From: Piper betle
Taxonomy: Eukaryota > Streptophyta > Magnoliopsida > Piperales > Piperaceae
Length of the DNA: 64,000 nucleotides
Assembly: GCA_033002965.1 (NCBI GenBank)
Contig: JAURVB010003055.1
Coordinates: 1-64,000 of the forward strand
Direction of reading: 5' to 3'
Below are positions 47,256 through 57,041 of the stretch, in pieces. Position numbers and translations under genes: made by a program. The notes under the pieces were generated by a model. That model worked only from the letters and a program-made list of their open reading frames with translations. It was not told where the DNA came from and did not search any database. Each line of letters starts with the position of its first letter. Positions within the stretch are counted from its first letter, which is position 1.

Positions 47256-47929
47256 CTACAGCCCGACCATCTTGATAATATCCAAAATAAGTGGTACTTC
47301 AACTGATGCCAGCAATCTGTGACATGGTAGATCTAAGGTTTCCACAACTCTAAATCTCCTAGACATGATTGTTTGTGAATCTAACACTTTAATCATTTCT
47401 TCCACATCAGTATCATCTTCACAAAGAAAATTTATGGCCTTACGTACTAAATCACTCAACTGATCCCCTTTGTACACTATTTTATCAACTAGTTCAATTT
47501 TAGAACAATCATATATTTCATCCGGGCAATTCATGGATTTAAAGATGTTAAATGTGACACAATCGTTGTTTACTCTAAGTGTAAGTTTTCCAGCGGCTAC
47601 GTCGATTAATGTTCTCCCAGTTGCTAAGAAATCTCTCCCAACAATGAGTGGTATATCATCATTCCTTCCATTTCAAGCACCACAAAATCTGTAGGAAAGA
47701 TAAACTTGTCAACCTTTATTAAAACATCTTCAATGACTCCTTTAGGATATACCAATGACCGGTCAGCCAACTCGAGTGTGATGTTGGTAGGAGCAATATC
47801 CTTGATTCCTAACTTTTTGAAAACAGGATAAGGCATAAAATTAATGCTAGAACCTAAGTCACATAAAGCATTACAATGAATATTTCCTCCAATTGAACAT
47901 GGAATCACAAATTTTCCTAGGTCTTTCAA
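47256..47929 (-). pseudogene. Athila-like aspartic protease region
   Basis: Two minus-strand frames. The first (47624-47929) has the protease region KFVIPCSIGG, ALCDLGSSINFMPY (Ser-Ser where Gly-Ala-Ser is common: DLGASIN), ITLELADRS and GVIEDVLIKVDKFIFPTDFV. The second (47256-47534) has DLPCHRLLASVEVPLIL and stops just before the 3' non-coding part. The change of frame lies near 47630. Confidence 0.65.
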
Positions 47930-47947
47930 CTTAGGAGGTAGTTTTCT

Positions 47948-48790
47948 TTAGAGGACAGCACTACATTCCTCTGTCATGGTTACAACTTCATTATCATATA
48001 CTCTCCTTTTCTTTGCTATAATATCCTTCAAGTATTTTACATAACTAGGCATCCATTCAAGTGATTCAGCGAAAGGTATGTTAATTTGTAATTTCTTAAA
48101 TATATCAATAATTTTTTTGAAATATTTTTCATCACTTTGTTTCCTCAATCTAGAAGGAAATGGTACCTTTTCTTCAACCTCATCTATAAGTACTTCATCT
48201 TTTTCATTCCCTTTGCTTCCGAGTAAGCTAACCAATGTATTGGGTCCACGTTCGTTGCTTGGCTTATCATCTTTTTCCCTAACTTCATTGGGTTGAACTG
48301 ATCTTATAAAGTAATACCACTCCGGTTGTTATAGCTTTACAATGCTCTTGACCATCATTCCTTGGTTGCTCTGGGTGGCTAGGAAGTACACCCTTCGCTT
48401 ACTTGGTTTCTTATTTAATTGCACCATAACTTGTTGCATAAACTGTTGTTGTTGTTGTTGCTGATTCTGCATAAATTATTGCATAGTTTGTTGCATAGAA
48501 TTGAACATTTGGATCAAATCCGGTTGTTGTGGTTGACAAGAAAGTGAAGGAGGTCGAGAATGCTGTGATGGTGCTGGTGGATTAGTGGGAACAGCAATCT
48601 GTTGTGGAGAATTATTCCATGAAAAGTTAGGGTTATTGCGCCAGCCCGCATTGTAGGTATTGAAATAGGGGTTGTTGTTCATATTAAAGTTGCCTACGTA
48701 GTTAACTTGACTTGTTGTACATTGACCTGTAAAATGTCCTTGTCCACACCATTGACACCTTGGCACCATAGCCTTAACATGCCCCTGCAT
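47948..48790 (-). pseudogene. Athila-like gag C-terminus: zinc knuckle and spacer
   Basis: The knuckle CQWCGQGHFTGQC with NPYFNTYNAGWRNNPNFSW (48600-48750) is typical of Athila gag. The frame at 47948-48235 (VPFPSRLRKQSDEKYFKKI, IPFAESLEWMPSYVKYLKD) is the spacer before protease. Stops separate the two, including one in the Gln-rich stretch near 48470. Confidence 0.65.
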
Positions 48791-49266
48791 ATTAAGATTT
48801 TGAACATGATTAGTTAAAGCACTGACCTGAGCAGATAGAGCAGTAAGTGCATCTAATTCTTAAACTCCGGTAGTCCTCCCTGGATGCCTTTCTTGTGTGG
48901 CATGATGGTTGCTAGGAACCATTAATTATAGCAATTGGAAAGCTTCATGTGGGCTCTTCCTAAGAAATGATCCATTGGCCGCCGCATCAACTATGTTCTT
49001 TGTTTGCCCCAACAACCCATTATAGAAAATTTGGAGTTGCATCTATCTTTCTATACCATGGTTGGGACACTTTTTAACAATTCTTTATATCTTTCCCATG
49101 CCTAAAAGAGAAACTCGCCATCAAACTGCAAAAAAGATAAAATTCCATTACGTAATCTAGCAGGTTTAGAAGGTGGAAAATATTTTAACAAAATTTTTTC
49201 AGATAATGCATCCCAAGTGGTTATTGAATCTAATGATGACAACCATTCTTTCGCCCTTCCTATTAA

Positions 49267-49710
49267 TTAGAATGGAAATAAGCAAAGGCGGAGACTGTCA
49301 TCAGAGACATCAGGTTGCTTATACATATTACAAACCGATAGGAAATCCATGATATGCCTATTAGGATTTTCAATAGGCAATACACTAAATTGTCCTATGG
49401 TTTGTAAGATGTTAAATAAAACTGGTTTAAGCTCGAAGTGGGTCACATCCACTAGTGGTGCAATAATACTAGGTTGTAACCCTCTTGCAAGAGGTACAAC
49501 CCAATCTTGGATTGCCCTATTGTCATCATTAGCTACTGCTACAATCGGTGCAAGTGGAGGCATTTGTTGTTGTTGTGGGTCCATGGCTTCTACTGCACAC
49601 AAGTTTCTCAAAGTCCCTTCAATCTCTGGATCATAAGAAAGCAAGGGTGACTGCACTAATTGATGCATAAACAAATGATAACAAATAAATGATAGCAAGG
49701 AAGAAGACAA
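49267..49710 (-). pseudogene. Athila-like gag N-terminus
   Basis: A 147-codon minus frame. It reads DPEIEGTLRNLCAVEAMD, then FELKPVLFNILQTIGQFS, ENPNRHIMDFLSVCNMYK and DDSLRLCLFPF, the retrotransposon gag start. It ends at TAG where the family continues with a Ser-Leu segment. The next part (48850-49260) is present but broken by stops. Confidence 0.65.
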
Positions 49711-49831
49711 TGATATAGTTTTTTTTTCTTTAAATGAGACACTAAAATCTAAAGATAAAAGAAAACTCTCAAAATTCTAATCCTAAATTAACTTAGAAAA
49801 TTCGGTCTCTCTGGCAATGGTGCCAAAAACT

Positions 49832-50983
49832 TGTTAGAATATTTTCAATAACATGCAAGTATACATGGTCGAAACAAGTAATACAATGATGAATTCAAGT
49901 ATCGTCCCACAGGGAGATGAATTTCCTTAAATTACTTAAAGAAAATAAAATGAAGAACAAAACAAAGACAACCGACTTAATTAAATCTAAGTAATATCTT
50001 TAAATTAAAGGCGAAGTTAAAATGATAAAACTTGTTCCAAAGTCGAATTTCCCTTAACATGAATTTAATCTTCATCAAATATTACTCTTATCTTTTATTC
50101 CCTCGGATTGTCGATCTAGGATAACTAGATGACATAGTGGCTCCCGCTCCTTCTTGCTTCTATTATTTTGCCTCAATTTCTACCTCCCGGTGATAATTGA
50201 TTAATTAACAAAATAATGCATTAAGAATTGCCTTACAATCGCATACGGTGTTGTGTATCTTCCGACCACAATGACAAACAAGTCAAAAGACTCGTCGTAT
50301 GATGAATTACCAATGACTAATCTAATTAATTTCTCCCAAAATCTAATTAAACCTCGTGATCTAAGAAATAGGTGATCAATCTATTCTTAGCATTAAGAAT
50401 ATGATAATTCAAACAATCCGATTGAATAAAAGAGTAAAAGCTTGAAATAAATTTAATTAAATCATGTTAAGTTCCACTCTTCTCTAGAACGAAATAAAAG
50501 ATTACTCCATAAAAATAGAAAACAATATAAAGAAGAAACTAATTTTTATTATGAAAGAGAAAGAAATTACAAAAACTAAAACTACTTCTTTCACTACACT
50601 CCGAAGCCAAGAGATGAGATATGATCAACAACAAATGACCACCCCTTTATATAGAAGTGGAGATACAAGAATTCGAAGAGGGTGTTTACAAATCTACGTA
50701 GTCTAATTAATTATGATTTCCCTTCAAGTTGCCAACTCCTCGACTCCATTGAACCCCATAACTTGTAGTCATTGGGTGGGGCCAAGTGTCATGACCAATC
50801 AATTCCAAAGCTTAATTTATTCATCTTTTTCTGCATTAAAACACCAAAATTAAGCATATCTAATAAAATATTAATTAACTAAAAATAAAGTAAAATATCA
50901 CTTAATTAATAATGCTTATACCTGGGAAGTACAAAATCATATTAAAAACATGGGTAAATATTATATTTTTTAAACACTTAACA
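49832..50983 (-). repeat. 5' LTR of the Athila-like element
   Basis: 1152 bp, TG to CA ended (plus-strand TGTTAGAATATTTT to ACACTTAACA). The primer site lies at 49810-49830 on its inner side. A TATA-like sequence lies near 50640-50650 in minus sense (TATATAAAGG). Confidence 0.6.
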
Positions 50984-51280
50984 CCTGGTTTCCCACAAGC
51001 TCACAAATTATGACTCAAGTACCTTGTTGAAAAGTCCAGTAATTATCTTTTCCCACTGTGTTGTGTTATTAATTAACAAATTTATTCGCTAGTAAATCTT
51101 AGTCATAACTGAAAAAAAACATATTAATGAACCATGATGGTTCGACATTTTTGATTGTGAGGCACTCGTAGACAGTCAAACTGATCTACGCAGTCAAATT
51201 TGAACATAGAGAATGTATTGGCCCAAATACTGGCGGCAATACAGGGTATGCATTGCCCAAATACTGGCCAAAAATCATGA
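50984..51280 (+). pseudogene. Element F leader and first codons of gag
   Basis: GGTTTCCCACAAG to CTTGTTGAAAAGTCCAGTAA (50988-51045) matches the leader of the gag-only element (25040-25170, minus). ATG 51127 starts MNHDGS-like gag, and AQILAAIQ-like words follow near 51225. The copy stops at about 51280. Confidence 0.7.
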
Positions 51281-51439
51281 CATTATCATCATATACTTGG
51301 GTATGCATGACCCTCATAGCTCATATACGCGATTGGCGTCGGCTCAGTACACATGTTCTGAAACTGACTCGACTCGAAAATAACAGTCAAACTGACCTGT
51401 TCTGAATATAAAACCCTAACTCGAGTCGTGGGTTTTACA
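51281..51439 (-). repeat. Fragment of the LARD-like LTR end inside element F
   Basis: Matches 42440-42601 (shared ATCATCATATACTTGGGTA, GGCTCAGTACAC or GCTCAGTACACG, TGTTCTGAAA, GGGTTTTA). It ends TTTTACA at 51439 and abuts RT. It replaces most of gag, protease and the first part of RT of element F. Confidence 0.65.
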
Positions 51440-51442
51440 CAA

Positions 51443-52590
51443 CTAGAGGAGTTGTTGTAGGTAGGTTTCATCTGACCAAGTACTTCACCCTAGGGAGCCC
51501 CTGTTCTGTTTGTGAAGAAGAAAGATGGATCACTTCAGCTGTGTATTGACTATCGCAAACTCAATCAAGTGACAGTCAAGAATCAGTACCCCTTACCGTG
51601 GATTGATGACTTGTTTGATTAGCTAAAAATAGCCAGAGTATTTTCTAAGATAGACTTGCGGTCTGGTCATCACCAGTTGCGAGTAAAGGAGTCAAACATA
51701 TAGAAAACGGCTTTCCGAACTCGGTATGGACATTATGAGTTTATGGTCATGCCTTTTGGTCTAGCAAATGCACCAGCGGCCTTTATGTCACTCATGAACA
51801 TAGTATTTCACGCATACTTGGACAAGTTTATTATTGTGTTTGTGGATGACATTCTGGTCTATTCAAATAATGAAGAAGAGCATGTGAAGCACATGTCCAT
51901 TACTCTTCAAGTTTTGAGAGAAAACCAACTGTTCACCAAACTCTCAAAGTGTGACTTCTGGTTGACAGAGGTAAATTTCCTTGGTCATATTGTCTCAAAG
52001 GCCGGAATTGTAGTGGATCCATCAAAAGTGAAAACAGTCACTGATTGGCCACAACCTAAGGTTGGTCACTGATATCAGAAGCTTCCTTGGTTTAGTAGGT
52101 TACTACAGGAAATTTATTAAAGACTTCTCCTTAGTAGCATCACCGATGACCAAACTCACAAGGAAGGGAGTCAAGTTTGAAAGGTGTAGTAGGTGTGAGG
52201 AGAGTTTCCAGTCTCTGAAGAAGAGTCTTACAACTGCACCAGTTTTGACCCTGCCAAATGGTAATGAAGGATTCGTAGTCTTCAGTGATGCATCTCTGAT
52301 GGGTTTAGGATGTGTCCTTATGCAAGAAGGTAAAGTGGTGACCTATGCCTCTCATCAATTGAAGATTCATGAGCAAAATTATGCAATCCATGACTTGGAA
52401 CTGGCAACAGTAGTTTTTGCCCTGAAGATTTGGAGACACTACTTGTATGGAGGAGCCCAATTCGAAGTCTTCACTGACCACCAGAGTTTGAAGTATATCG
52501 TCACCCAAAATGACCTTGACCTCCGACAGAGACGGTAGATAGAATATTTGAAGGACTACGATGTCCAAATATTATACCATTCAAGGAAAG
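51443..52590 (+). pseudogene. Element F reverse transcriptase and RNase H
   Basis: RT reads [50 protein letters not shown] and the catalytic FVDDILVYS, then [11 protein letters not shown]. RNase H reads [36 protein letters not shown] and [10 protein letters not shown]. In-frame stops occur at 51458, 51473, 51491, 51620, 51701 and 52536, and a 1-base insertion near 52058 shifts the frame. Against the sister copy in element H, the stops are at Gln, Arg, Trp, Gln, Gln and Trp codons, all explained by single C-to-T or G-to-A changes. Confidence 0.85.
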
Positions 52591-54161
52591 CGAATGTGGT
52601 AGCCGACGTGTTGAGTTGGAAGGGCAATGTGGACAAAAGTCAGCAGCTAGCTAGACTTTGGGCCATGTCAGCAGAAGTGGTAGCTATCAACCTGGTGGAG
52701 CAACTAACAGGCTTACTGGCAAATTTGGTTGTTTCCAATGATTTAGTTGATCGTGTTAAGCTAGCACAAATGGGTGATGAGGAGCTAAATGAAATGTTGG
52801 ACAAGATTCCTGACATTGTAGCTGATTCCAATAGTGTGATCAGATTTAGAGGAAGGTTGTGTGTACCCAAGGATAATGCATTGAGGCAGAATATCTTGGA
52901 GGAGGCTCATCGCTCAAAGTTCTCGATACACCCTGGAGTTACTAAAATGTATAAGGATTTAAAGTGAACCTATTGGTGGATTGGGATGAGGAGGGATGTT
53001 GTGGATTTTGTCTCCAAGTGTCCGACTTGCCAACAGATCAAAGCCCAACATCAACTACTTGGAGGACTATTGCAACCTTTAAAAATACCAACTTGGAAAT
53101 GGGAGTGTGTCACATGCGATTTTATGGCAAAGCTCCCAAGGACTCAAAAGAAGCATGACTCCATATGGGTAGTTGTGGACCGACTAACTATGTTTGCTCA
53201 CTTCATCCCCACGAAATCAATGAGGACAGCGGAATACCTGGCCGGATTGTATGTCGACAATATTGTCAAGTTGCATGGGATTCGAAAGGAGATAGTCTCT
53301 GACCGAGATCCCCTATTCACCTCACATTTCTGGGAAGCTTTCCAAATAGCCATGGGGACTCAAATCAAGCTGAGCACAACATATCATCCCCAAACTGATG
53401 GTCAGAGTGAGAGGACTATTCAAACTTTGGAAGATTTATTAAGAGCTTGCATTCTTGACTGGGGAGGTGACTGGGAGAAACACTTAGCCTTGGCTGAATT
53501 CACCTACAATAACTCTTACCAAGCCAGTATAGGGATGGCACCATTTGAAGCCTTATATGGTAGGCCCTTCAGATCTCCATCGTGCTGGCTGGAGTCTACC
53601 GAGGCAGTTATAGGTGGGCCAGAGATGGTGAGGGAAACAACTGAAAAGGTAAAACTCATTCAGCAAAGACTTAAGGCAGCTCAGGATCGACAAATGAGTT
53701 ATGCTGATACTTGAAGGAAGGACCTAGAGTTCCAAGTTGGGGAGTTTGTGTACCTAAAGACATCTCCTACGAAGGGGGTGATCGGATTTAAAATATCTGG
53801 GAAGATGAAGCCAAGATTCATTAGACCGTTTACAATCCTTGATCGAGTTGGAAATTGTGCATATAGACTAGCATTACCACCAAGCATAGCTGGAGTGCAC
53901 AATGTTTTCCATGTGTCAATGCTAAAGAAATATGTACGAGATGAAGATCTTATAGTCACCAATTTTGAAGACTTAGAATTACAATCAGATTTAACCTACG
54001 AGGAAAAGACGATTCGCATCCTGGCTAGAGAAATAAAGACACTCAGGAACGAGGAAATTCCTTTGGTAAAAGTATTGTGGAAAAATCAGGGGTCAGAGGA
54101 AGCCACATGGGAGACTGAACAAGAAATGGCAAGAAAATACCCTAGCCTGTTTGTGGCATAG
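52591..54161 (+). pseudogene. Element F integrase with chromodomain-like tail
   Basis: The zinc-binding part reads HPGVTKMYKDLK, then (after TGA 52965) VSKCPTCQQIK. The core has the DDE set: CDFMAKLP, VSDRDPLFTSHFW and TDGQSERTIQTLEDLLRACI, followed by FTYNNSYQASIGMAPFEALY. The C-terminus has GKMKPRFIRPF, NVFHVSMLKKYVRDED and the tail REIKTLRNEEIPLVKVLW, EATWETEQEMARKYP typical of chromoviruses. Besides TGA 52965, TGA 53712 interrupts it. Otherwise the frame is open to TAG 54159, so the damage is limited. Confidence 0.85.
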
Positions 54162-54277
54162 GAGTTTTAAATTTGTAGTTGCGTGAATTGATCCCAAAGA
54201 AAAAATAAAATTAATCATGATTGTTCCATTGCCCATTATGCTATTTCGGGGACAAAATATTTTTAAGTTGGGGAGAT

Positions 54278-56154
54278 TGTAAAGACCGTGGAAAAAATAA
54301 AAAATAAAATAAATAATATATTCGAACGCGGTGCGGGAAGGACTGAACGTGTTATATTCGCTACCCGGTTAATTATTATATTTTATTATTTAACCGGTTA
54401 CCTAGTTAAATGAAATACAAGGGTTAGGGTGTTTTCCCATACCCTAGCTGTCATTTTTCTTTTTATAAATTTTGAAAGAGGACGTCATTTTTTGTTTAAG
54501 GGGCATCTTCCTCACCTTAACCGCCTAGTTCTCCTCTTCCTTACCGGGGCTTCTTCCTTGTTTGGGTATCCTTCTTATCTCCCTATTCTTAATTTTCATG
54601 CATTCATATGTCTTTTTAATTGATACTAAGGTTGACAAACATGAGAAATAAAGTCTGAAATAAAAAATAAGCAATAAGAACCAAACTGGAAACTGGAATC
54701 CCGTCCATGGCCAAGTAGTCTGAAATTTTGGCAGTTTGGGCGACCGTAAGAACAATTTCAAGGCAGCCCTCACAACCCCGACAACCTCTCTTGCTGCTGG
54801 GTCAAAGGGAGGGCTCGCCATGTCCCTTATTTCCGGTGGGTGGGGGAATTGCAAGGGTGAATGGGCGGAGTTGCAAGGGTGATGGAAGTGGCGACGTTCT
54901 GCTGCAATAGGTGCTGTAATGGATGTTCAGAGGGGTAGACACCGGTTGTGCTTCGTCGACAGCATCATGGGTTCCTTCACAGCAGTTCAGGCCGCCAAAA
55001 CAGTCCACAACAAACGACCTTCTCACCGGAATTCATGGTGGCAAAGTGCAGAAGTGGGGAGAACGACCATACTCCATGCAACGTCCAAAGGTGGCCAATC
55101 TTTCCTGTTTTGATGCCAGCCTGAGGTCGTGGAACATCTAAATTGGAGCAAGGTGCAAGAAAAGAGGGGTCTTGAGGCTGGGAGAAGAGGAACATGCCTG
55201 GTTTGGTGCAGGACGGCGTCTTGGATCGCTGCTGTAAAATACGCACATGAGGCTTCCTCGCTTGCTGATTTTATCTTGTTGTTGATGCTTTATTGGGATG
55301 TTTAAATGGTGGTTCAATTGGATGCCAAGATAAGGGTTGGAGGAGAAGGATGAACTTGTTTTTGGAGAAGAGAAGAATGGCAACAGGAAGAAGAAGAAGA
55401 AGGGTGGCAGTTTTGTAAATATGGGTTGACTCGATATCGACTCGAGTTAAAAATAATACGAACTCGTAATAAATCTTTAAAAATAATTATTTTAATGGAT
55501 TATGGGCTAAAGTTACGAAACTAATTAATTATTGGACGAAATCGACATGGACATAAGTGATAAAAAATACGATAATAATAAACGGTCGACAATTAATCGG
55601 CATAATACAAGCGATTAAATTAAATCAGACGGTTATAGGTAATTAATAAAGTAAAGATTTTACCTTTACCATATTAAATTTAATATTAGGTAAATAAAGT
55701 GATTATTTTAATAACAAGTCAGTAATGTAGAAAATGGGTTATTAAACTATAGTCATGTTACAATCACAAGCGTCGAACCTAAATAGCATAATGAAAATGA
55801 ATAAAGTTTGAAACTTTATTGAGTTGAATAATTTAAAATAATTGATTTAGAATAATATAAATTATTTTAAATAATTTAATTGAACGACTTAGTTAATTAA
55901 ATTACTATTAATAATGATAGCGACTAAAAATTATAACTATAAACTAAATCATCAAGACCGTGTTTAAGTAATTATCATCTCAAAGGAAAATATACTAATA
56001 AGAGTAAGTAAATATTTGTTTATAAGTTAATAATTATTTTATTATTTGTTAAGTGTTAATTATGATTTAGATAATAAATTTAAAATGTAAAGTAGGATTT
56101 AAATGATTATATTACATGAATAATTTTATATTTAATATTGTTGAATTTTAATAG

Positions 56155-56190
<36 letters not shown>

Positions 56191-57036
56191 TCATTTAGTT
56201 ACATGCATGTCTACTCGAATGATATTATACTTATGTATAATTTTATGTTCTCGTTCAGATTATGATCGTTGGTCACAGCTGCGAGTTCACTTACGATCTA
56301 TCTAGGTCCGTATAATTATTTGAAATGTTGTATTTTCCCAAGCTGGTAGCCTTTGTCGGCACTAATCTCATAATGAACTGAGAGACGATTGCTTATCTCA
56401 GAAAGACCTGGGAGACCACCTAATCTCAGAATGAAATGGGAGAAAATTTCTAATCTCAGAATGGCCTGGGAGACAATTACTAATCTTAGAATGACTTGAG
56501 AGAGTTTTACAAATCTCAGAATGACCTGACAGACAATTACTAATCTCAGAATGACCTGAGAGACTTTTACAAATCTCAGAATGACCTGAGAGACTATTAC
56601 TAATCTCAGAACGACCTGAGAGATAATTACTAAAAGACTTGTGAAATAATAAGAAAGACGAGTGAAATGATAATAGAATTATATTGACTTGTTTCATTTA
56701 ATTATACCGCTTAGTGGTTTTATCACTAACGTAGAATTACCTCCGCAGGTTAGCAGCTTTGGACTGAAGAATAAAAGTGACTCAGGTTGATGAATTGATA
56801 ATAAAAAATTGGACTTCCTTATTATTCTATTGTGTTATAAATATGGTTATGGGAAACTGTCCGAGACGGTGGGACTGTTATTTTATATTTTAGAGAACAT
56901 GCTTTATTTTTATGATTTATATGATTTATATATTGTCAGACTTATTTGTTGTATTAACATTCATGTTCTGAAATATTATCGTTACATAAATTAAATTTTT
57001 AGGTAACACCCGGGCCGGTTCGGGCGGGTCATTACA
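54278..57036 (+). repeat. 3' LTR of element F
   Basis: 2759 bp, TGTAAAGACCG to GGGTCATTACA, preceded by the polypurine tract. It contains a GAA run (55389-55403), a TA run (56158-56187), the conserved GGTCCGTATAATTATTT block (56306-56341) and a 30-bp hairpin array. Confidence 0.85.
56353..56640 (+). repeat. Hairpin array, about 9 units of 30 bp
   Basis: Unit AATCTCAGAATGACCTGAGA followed by GAC-TTAC-type spacer. The stem is TCTCAG/CTGAGA around AATGAC (for example 56544-56561). Variants keep pairing by wobble (TCTCAG/CTGGGA near 56458). The minus-strand open frame over the array (SLSGHSEI repeats) is spurious. Confidence 0.9.
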
Positions 57037-57041
57037 ATGAG

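Larger units (their letters stand above)
47031..50983 (-). mobile_element. Athila-like (Ty3/gypsy) element with gag and protease only
   Basis: On the minus strand: 5' LTR (49832-50983, TGTTAAGTG to ATTCTAACA), primer site AGTTTTTGGCACCATTGCC (the TGGCGCC-type tRNA site of Athila), gag, zinc knuckle, protease, then directly the 3' non-coding segment with CTTCTTGGGAGGCAACCCAA (47224-47243) and a polypurine tract GTTTAAGTTTGGGGGTG (47031-47047). RT, RNase H and integrase are absent. The 3' LTR was not found. Confidence 0.65.
44752..57036 (+). mobile_element. Element F: chromovirus (Ty3/gypsy), complete ends, decayed interior
   Basis: 5' LTR from TGTAAAGATCG (44752) and 3' LTR ending GGGTCATTACA (57036) are flanked by a perfect 5-bp duplication ATGAG (44747-44751 and 57037-57041). 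Interior: start of gag (51127), then a filler, then RT, RNase H and integrase (51443-54161) and polypurine tract AAGTTGGGGAGAT before the 3' LTR. An Athila-like element (46172-50983) replaces the last 1.36 kb of the 5' LTR and the primer site. Eight stops and one frameshift make pol inactive. Confidence 0.8.

Noticed and set aside
56398..56697. Minus-strand frame with SLSGHSEI repeats
   Set aside because: Same cause: a 30-bp array inside the 3' LTR of element F.
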